A DNA stretch of 64,000 nucleotides from Isoetes taiwanensis (lineage: Eukaryota; Streptophyta; Lycopodiopsida; Isoetales; Isoetaceae). Under the pieces are notes generated by a model. It searched no databases. It was not told the origin of the DNA and saw only the letters and a program-made list of their open reading frames with translations. Both the position numbers and the translations under genes were made by a program. Positions 58,601 through 64,000 of the stretch are shown here, in pieces. The DNA is taken from NCBI GenBank assembly GCA_021234155.1, contig JAJEKV010000041.1, forward strand, positions 9,631,018 to 9,695,017, in the 5' to 3' direction. Every line of letters starts with the position of its first letter. The first letter of the stretch is position 1.

Positions 58601-58852
58601 GGTGTAAGCAGAATTATAGTGACATCAAGTCTCACAAAGAAGATCATTTCGGATAGTGTTTAGAGAGAGTAAATAAAAGAGTACAATAGAAAAGATCTTT
58701 ATTATAAGTGAGAACAGTCGTTACATTAGAGATCATTACATTGGTAGTTACAAAACTTAAAATGATATAATACAGAGATAGATATTATACATTAGACAAT
58801 TCTTACATCACACATAAGCATAGAAGAAAAACTGAGGGGACCGGGCCTAGGG
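58601..58852. other. Possible 3' untranslated region
   Basis: AT-rich sequence downstream of the stop of the 58853-59310 minus-strand exon. No other signal. Confidence 0.3.
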
Positions 58853-59310
58853 CTACGCAAAAGGGTACAAGATAGAGTAGCGAACGCTCTCACTTACAGC
58901 CCTGACTACCTTGTAGCGAGCCCAGGCCTGGATGATAACAGGTTGGTAGTCTAACATGGGGCTAATGATAAGGAGGTTGAAGAGCCTTCTTAGCGCATAG
59001 AAAAGCTGCCACAAGTGATCATTGGCGTCGGCAAAAGCTTCATGCCTTGTCATTTCCCAGTAATCCCATGTTCGACTAAGAGTTTGTTGTAAATCCTCAA
59101 AGGCCCGTTCTCGGAGAATATTGACTATTTCTAAGCCTTTAGCTGAATCGTAGGGCTCTCCTTCATGCTCAGTTTCCCCTACTGCGTAATCCTCCTCCCA
59201 CTCCGGGTACTCCCCGTACCGTTGGCCATAGTCCTGGTCGGGAGGTCCTTGATTATCCCGCCGTATGCCACTGGTGATTTCTTCCTCGATGTCTACGAGC
59301 TCATCGTCTG
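58853..59310 (-). CDS. Last exon of an unrecognised minus-strand gene
   Basis: Opens after a strong splice acceptor (ttcttgccgtcttgcag) and runs to a stop in S-I-L-Y-P-F-A. It encodes about 152 residues: an acidic start (DELVDIEEEITSG), a Glu/Tyr-rich stretch (YGEYPEWEEDYAVGETEHEG), and an amphipathic helical region (LQQTLSRTWDYWEMTRHEAF ... LFYALRRLFNLL). No family recognised. It probably belongs with 59936-60604 and 63379-63709 as one gene, split by the LTR element at 60605-63378. Confidence 0.5.
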
Positions 59311-59935
59311 CAAGACGGCAAGAATGAATATGCAATATCGAACAATTCCCTATAGTTCAACCCTAAAGAAGAGAAATAAGCAGTGAAGGAAAAAGACAAG
59401 TCAATGGTTTTCAATAGTACAAGTACAGATAAGAAAATCGTATATAGATTATGTGATGGCCCATTAAAGGAAATGCCAATCAAAATTACATAAAACTGAA
59501 TACAATTATCTGATAAAATCTAGAACTAATAAGTCGACCCTTCAACATCTTAGCGGCTTTGGGTGTCAAACTTCGGGCTCACAGTGGTCTTCAGGAAATG
59601 CTGAGACTAGGGTTAATTGATGAGGCGGTGATGAAGCTATCTCGGAGGAACATTTGTAGCTACTTGGTATTTGCAACGATAGACTCAAATTCATCCAAGA
59701 GCCGATATCGTGGTCAAACCTTTGCAATGGCGGATCACGATTTACCGGGATGACCTTTCGAGGTTAGTGGGCAACTTCTTATGGCGGTACTGTCATAGAA
59801 AGTGCCCTAAGTGCCCATCTGACCGCCTACGCTTGGCGCAATTGCTTTAGCAAAGAAGAGGACTTGCACGCTTGTAAAAGCCGACAAGAAGAAGCAGGGT
59901 AATATGGCATTTCAACCCATAGCAGTTGGGATGGG
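59311..59935. other. Probable intron or spacer
   Basis: Ends (on the minus strand) in a pyrimidine-rich acceptor at 59311. I did not find a convincing donor. The plus-strand frame at 59559-59753 has no known motif. Confidence 0.35.
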
Positions 59936-60604
59936 TTAAGGAAACCAACTTCGGACTTCGAAGTTCTGCGGCAGTTCCTCCTCTTTAACAATTTCCTTCT
60001 CCTCCTGAGCGTACTGGCTTTCATCACATAAATCTTCAGTAGTTGGGTCATCTTCCATCTTGACTACGACATCGTTGATATTGGGAACATGTGGAGCCGT
60101 AGCGTGGAAAGCCGACTTCGGGGGTGAGGAAGGGGCACTCTGGATCATTAACTACTTGAAGTAGCGGCGGTAGAGTGTTGGCGGGCTCAATATCAAGAGG
60201 ATGATAATTGCGGTCGGTGTATTTCAGGCAAGTAGCCGGTCGAGAGTGTCGATGAAGTCTTCTTGGCCACGGCGATTATTCGACCCAACTCATAAAGGAG
60301 ATGAGCCATTTTTTGCTTGCCCTTATTAGCGATATGCTGATATGCCCATTGAATATCGCTCAGCAGCAAGTAATCTTGATCCCCAACCTTTATAGTAGGA
60401 AGCGAACTCAAGCCGACAAGTGCTTGGCGGCCCTTACTACGAGGTAAAGGCTTCTCTGTGGCCAATTTCTTCCATCTTACAAAGTCGGCATAGCTTATCG
60501 TTCATCCTCCTCGGGATCACGGGGAAGTGGGACTTGGCTTGCTCAAAGGTGTGGTCTTAGATCAATATACCTATCCATGATAAGGGCAAGGGCAAACTGG
60601 GCCT
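59936..60604 (-). pseudogene. Middle part of the unrecognised gene, cut by the LTR element
   Basis: Minus-strand reading from the insertion point: F-E-A-Q-F-A-L-A-L-I-M-D-R-Y-I-D-L-R-P-H-L, then (frame change) I-S-Y-A-D-F-V-R-W-K-K-L, KPLPRSKGRQALVGLSSLPT, VGDQDYLLLSDIQWAYQHIA and MAHLLYELGRIIAVAKKTSS (to 60193). After a stop, a Glu-rich stretch follows (60148-59936, VVVKMEDDPTTEDLCDES, EEKEIVKEEELPQ). The first residues join those encoded right of the insertion (63384 onward). Composition suggests a real protein, but the frame breaks make it a pseudogene as read. Confidence 0.45.
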
Positions 60605-60958
60605 TGTTAGTTTGAGTTCTTGGCATGCACCCTGCAGCAGCAGTCCATGACTGCCGAATGCTACAAGGCTGCCATGCTCATGATCACAAAACAAGAACAA
60701 GACAAAGAAATATGTACAAAGAATGAAGGGGAACGTGGCCAAATGAGGCTCTCAAATATGAGATCAAACACGAAAGTACATCCTGAAGAGGCTCGGTCTA
60801 AATATAGTGTATACCGCAAATCTGAGCCGTTACATCTAACTAAATCTAATCTCTACACTTATGTTAACCTAATCATGCCAAAATCGCCACCATCGACACC
60901 TAACATGTGCATGCACCTAACATGTGCATGCACAATGTTAACTCACTAGGTGGTTAAC
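60605..60958 (-). repeat. 3' LTR (left copy) of the minus-strand element
   Basis: Contains acctaacatgtgcatgc in tandem (60898-60932). Differs from the right LTR mainly at CAG/CTG contexts, for example ccctgcagcagcagtccatg against ccgcagcgtggccagatcca. Confidence 0.85.
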
Positions 60959-60976
60959 TTTGCCTCCCCTAAAAGT
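60959..60976 (-). promoter_or_regulatory. Polypurine tract of the minus-strand element
   Basis: On the minus strand it reads ttttaggggaggcaaag directly before the LTR start TTAACCACC. Confidence 0.65.
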
Positions 60977-61304
60977 TTTTAGCGAAAACATGTGCGGACT
61001 TTTATAAGACAAGTCGACAATTACAACATGGTGCCAAAAATTAGGGTAAAAAAATAATGGTAATGGTTGGGTTGTGTCGCAGCAGAAGATCGTCATGAAT
61101 GTGTTGAGGACGAATAAGATCCGAAGGAATGTCGATGGAGAACATGGATCATAGGAACATGGGCCAAAAAACATAAGGACCATCCCCTTATATTATGGCT
61201 AAGTCCATTGGAACAAATATTGCCCAAAAGTTCCGCGAAAAAGCTTAAAAACAATGATTATAGGGAGCCTTCAAAGCGTAAGCACCTTAAAAGCATCCCC
61301 CGTG

Positions 61305-61600
61305 ATCGACCATAGGAGAGCGTGGCTATGCGTCACAATATTTGTGCAGAGCGTGGATGTTGAGCAAAAAGCGTGGCCATAAGCAAGCAAAGTGTGAGCA
61401 TGGGAGCATGAAACGTGGCTGGAGCGTGGGCGTGGAGCCCGTGAGCGTGACCCCGTGAGCTGTGGGTACAAGCAATAAAGTTTGAGCGTGGGTCAAAGTG
61501 TGAGCGTGGGTCAACAACACGTGGCGTGGGCATGGGCGTGGGAATATGGCGCCGCGTGGCTTGGCGTGGCGTCAGTAAAGTGTGGCGTGATGACCCTAAT
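61305..61600. repeat. GCGTGG-rich low-complexity stretch
   Basis: gagcgtgggcgtgg-like words repeat irregularly with tgagcgtggg and agtgtgagcgtgggtcaa. It lies inside the LTR element. Frames on the minus strand (His/Ala/Pro-rich) are by-products. Confidence 0.7.
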
Positions 61601-62999
61601 ATGGAAAACATGCAACGAACCATAAAATTAGGCGGCCAGATCCCGAGCCGTTGGGTAAAAACCTAAGCGTGAGTGTAGGCTGCAACCCTAAGCGTGAAGC
61701 GGATGGAAAAATAGTTGCAAAGGCGTGGGATGTTACGCAGCGACAGAGGTATGTATGACCAAGATTTCCGGATGTCTTCGGTGAGGAAGTTCGAAAATAG
61801 AAGGAAAGGCCCTGATATAGTAGGATTGTGAAATTGCTGAATGGAGGCAAGGCCCTGCCGGAATTGGAACAATGATGCTATTTTATGCTGATTGTGCTGG
61901 AGAGGATGGATGGGGGCTAGCCATAGTGCTGCTGGCCCTTGTGAAAAAATTCAAGAAGAAGGCAGACGAAATTGAGGCCGAAATCTTGGAAGAAAATCCC
62001 TGCGCTTCACATATGGTGCTGAAAAAAAGAGTGCAAAGATGATATCGGTGCTTAAATCCGCTTTAGCTGTGCTGAAGAACTTAATGGAGCTTGAACACGG
62101 AGTATCTGTTTGATTCAGTAGGCTGTATAGAGATAGAAATGAGGTAACTTCCCAAGACTGATGATGTTGTATTGAAAAAATCATGGTTTGCTTCTCTCTT
62201 GATGTGCAGACGGAAGGTATGCCAGAGGCGAATCCACGAGATCTTTGGAATTATTTACGTGAGCCCCGAAATGTTTGATCAGTCTTGATAGATCTTTGTA
62301 GAAGACATCTTTGCATCACGATGTGAAAAAATCTCGATGCTTGCTTTTGAGTCTTTTTTGGGATGAACTACACAAAGAACCAAGTAACTCCCCCTTGAGA
62401 AATCTGTTCTGATGATGGATTGTGAATCATAAGGGAGGGCTAGCCAAAGTGCTGGCCCTCTGCCAAATAATTTGAAAAAGAAAGCTTCCTGAAAAGCACA
62501 AGATTGGCAGATAGACTGATATGCTCGTCATGGGATGTGGTACAGAAAGATTTTTTTGTGTTTTTTTGGTGGTGCAAAGTGCACGAACTGTCAGATAAGC
62601 AGAGAAAGAAGAAAATAACAAGAAGGATCATCATGATTTTGATAGTTTTACAGCAGATAGAAGATAAGGAAAAGAAGAAACACTTGATTTTGTGGATAAT
62701 CTGTCAAGGAGGAGTGCTATCACCACTCCAGAAATCCTGGAACTGCAAACTGTGCTTGCTGCACTTGAAAAACAGAGTCTTGAGAACAGATTTACTAAAT
62801 TAAATTTGCTCAGCTGGCAGAATCATCAGCTGTTTGAAAAAACAAAGGCCTCCAAGTGGATACATAAATTGACTTGGTTGGGCAAACTAAGGAAACCTAA
62901 CAGGGGAAGAATAGTATACAAGAAGTTTTCAAAACGGGGAAGAATGAGAGCAGCAAGACAACAGCAAACAGCAAGGCTAAGAAGGTGATCACGAGCGAA
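61601..62999. other. Interior of the minus-strand LTR element, no gene
   Basis: Two related stretches (tagccatagtgctgctggcc at 61919 and tagccaaagtgctggccctc at 62441, each followed by an aagaagg or aaagaaag stretch) suggest an internal duplication of about 520 bp. Frames at 62504-62988 lack known motifs. Confidence 0.45.
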
Positions 63000-63018
63000 C
63001 CCGGCATAACGACGCCAG
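63000..63018 (-). promoter_or_regulatory. Primer binding site, tRNA-Asp-like
   Basis: Minus-strand CTGGCGTCGTTATGCCGGG next to the LTR end. Against TGGCGCCGTTGCCGGGG there is one substitution and a 2-base insertion. Confidence 0.65.
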
Positions 63019-63378
63019 TGTTAGTTTGAGTTCTTGGCATGCACCGCAGCGTGGCCAGATCCATGGCCGCCCGAATGCTACAAGGCTGCCATGCTCATGA
63101 TCACAAAACAAGAACAAGACAAAGAAATATGTACAAAGAATGAAGGGGAACGTGGCCAAATGAGGCTCTCCAAATATGAGATCAAACCTGAGTACATCTG
63201 AAGAGGCTCCGGTCTAATATAGTGTAGACCGCAAATCTGAGCCGTACATCTAACTAAATCTAATCTCTACACTTATGTTAACCTAATCATGCCAAGTGTC
63301 AGTCTGCCACCACTGACACCTAACATGTGCATGCACCTAACATGTGCATGCACAATGTTAACCACTAGGTGGTTAACA
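63019..63378 (-). repeat. 5' LTR (right copy) of the minus-strand element
   Basis: 360 bp. Starts (minus strand) TGTTAACCACCTAGTGG and ends AAACTAACA, followed outside by the GGCCT duplication. Confidence 0.85.
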
Positions 63379-63709
63379 GGCCTCAAAGTATAGCTCATTA
63401 GAGCCGAGGTCAAGAATAGGGGCGTCTGACAATGCCCCTAAGAATGGCATCGCCGTGACGGTCATCCCCAAACATCTGCCCTAAAATATCCTTGTGGAGA
63501 TAGGGTTGAGGCGGTTCGCCCACGAGTTCTGCCTGCGACAATATTTCCTCGTTGTAAAACTGAAGGAAGGCATCATAATCAGGGTGTGCCCGCATGTTGT
63601 CGACAAGATCAACCTTGCACTGCAGGAGGGGGTCTAGAAGAGGGTAAGGGACCTGAGGATCCCACTGCTCGCCTCCCATGTACCAGGCAACACGTCCTTC
63701 GTAATTCAT
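63379..63709 (-). pseudogene. First exon of the unrecognised gene, right of the LTR element
   Basis: From M at 63709: MNYEGRVAWYMGGEQWDPQV, LLDPLLQCKVDLVDNMRAHP, DAFLQFYNEEILSQAELVGE and L-H-K-D-I-L-G-Q-M-F-G-D-D-R-H-G-D-A (to about 63440). A frame change then leads into A-P-I-L-D-L-G-S-N-E-L-Y-F-E-A, which crosses the insertion site into 60604. Codon use and residue mix look like a real soluble protein. No domain recognised. The ATG has a stop upstream in frame; no TATA box was identified. Confidence 0.45.
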
Positions 63710-64000
63710 AAGAAAGATGAGACGAAGAAAGAGGAGCGAAAACGAGAAGGATGACTGAAGAAAATGACAAACCCTAAGTGAATGTGACTTTATAAATGTT
63801 CAGGCACGGAATTCGAGGCGCCAGCTAATTATGTATTTATTTATTTATTTTTGTTATTTTTTTTTTCTTCCATTACCCTTATTATGATTATTTCTGTATC
63901 TCATTCGGAACCTTAGATAACAATCACAAGAAAAGAGATTTAACCATTATACTATGAAGGGAAAAACTTGAACTTAATTATATATTAATATATATATAAA
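63710..64000. other. No gene; AT-rich, poly-T run
   Basis: Contains tatttatttatttattttt (about 63832) and a T-run (63857-63867). It could be the upstream region of the 63709 exon. Confidence 0.4.

Larger units (their letters stand above)
60605..63378 (-). mobile_element. Non-coding LTR retrotransposon, tRNA-Asp-type primer site
   Basis: Target duplication GGCCT at 60600-60604 and 63379-63383. Direct repeats 60605-60958 and 63019-63378 are the LTRs (minus-strand ends TGTTAACCACC ... AAACTAACA). On the minus strand, the sequence next to the right LTR reads CTGGCGTCGTTATGCCGGG, close to the tRNA-Asp complement TGGCGCCGTTGCCGGGG used by Athila/Tat elements. A purine tract abuts the other LTR. 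The 2.06-kb interior has no gag or pol, so it is a LARD/TRIM-like passenger of a Tat/Athila-type system. It interrupts a minus-strand coding region. Confidence 0.8.

Overview
The window is nuclear DNA of a land plant, most likely a vascular plant with a large, repeat-rich genome. It carries plant-type Ty3/gypsy and Ty1/copia retrotransposons, a chromodomain retrotransposon fragment, PIF/Harbinger and Mutator-like (MULE) DNA transposons, MITEs, a fragment resembling a DUF707 gene, and tRNA-iMet and tRNA-Asp type primer sites. I cannot name the species. Nothing bacterial or organellar is evident. Almost every long reading frame belongs to a mobile element, and I see no clearly intact host gene.

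Layout. (1) 1-11385 and 20943-32305 are two near-identical copies of one region. In each, a plus-strand Ty3/gypsy-type element of about 8.6 kb (660-9249; 21598-30174) sits inside the protease gene of an older minus-strand Ty3/gypsy element. Target duplication GTTTCC flanks it, and removing the insert rejoins the protease D-T-G-N-T-H-N-F reading frame. Upstream of the minus-strand gag lies a DUF707-like exon, then a GATTC-rich minisatellite. Copy 1 stops at a 13-base N gap where that minisatellite begins, so an assembly duplicate is a serious possibility. (2) 11599-14388 is a decayed PIF/Harbinger element with a transposase and a trihelix/Myb-like ORF. 15770-16166 is a Tourist-like MITE. 16401-18506 is a non-coding LTR retrotransposon with LTRs, primer site, polypurine tract and a 5-bp target duplication. 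A minus-strand LTR with an iMet primer site and a chromovirus integrase/chromodomain tail follow. (3) 32190-36480 holds the minisatellite, a fold-back element and unassigned DNA. (4) 36494-46338 is a 9.8-kb MULE with terminal inverted repeats of roughly 690 bp built from palindromic GGTGATTCC/GGAATCACC subrepeats and a perfect 9-bp target duplication, GTTTAAATG. It holds an intron-containing transposase with traces of D, D and E plus a SWIM zinc finger, a 15-bp minisatellite and GC-rich segments that may be captured host genes. (5) 46400-52200 holds tandem repeats, two long hairpins and a small inverted-repeat element, with no recognised gene. (6) 52590-58130 holds Ty1/copia remains (gag, zinc knuckle, protease, integrase; reverse transcriptase lost). 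(7) 58853-63709 is an unrecognised minus-strand gene-like region split by a minus-strand non-coding LTR element (60605-63378, target duplication GGCCT, tRNA-Asp-like primer site).

A theme across the window is that differences between duplicated copies cluster at CAG and CTG trinucleotides in transposon DNA. These are plant CHG methylation contexts, so many frame breaks here may be base-calling artefacts at methylated sites and not true decay. The DUF707-like segment, present in both copies, is nearly free of them.
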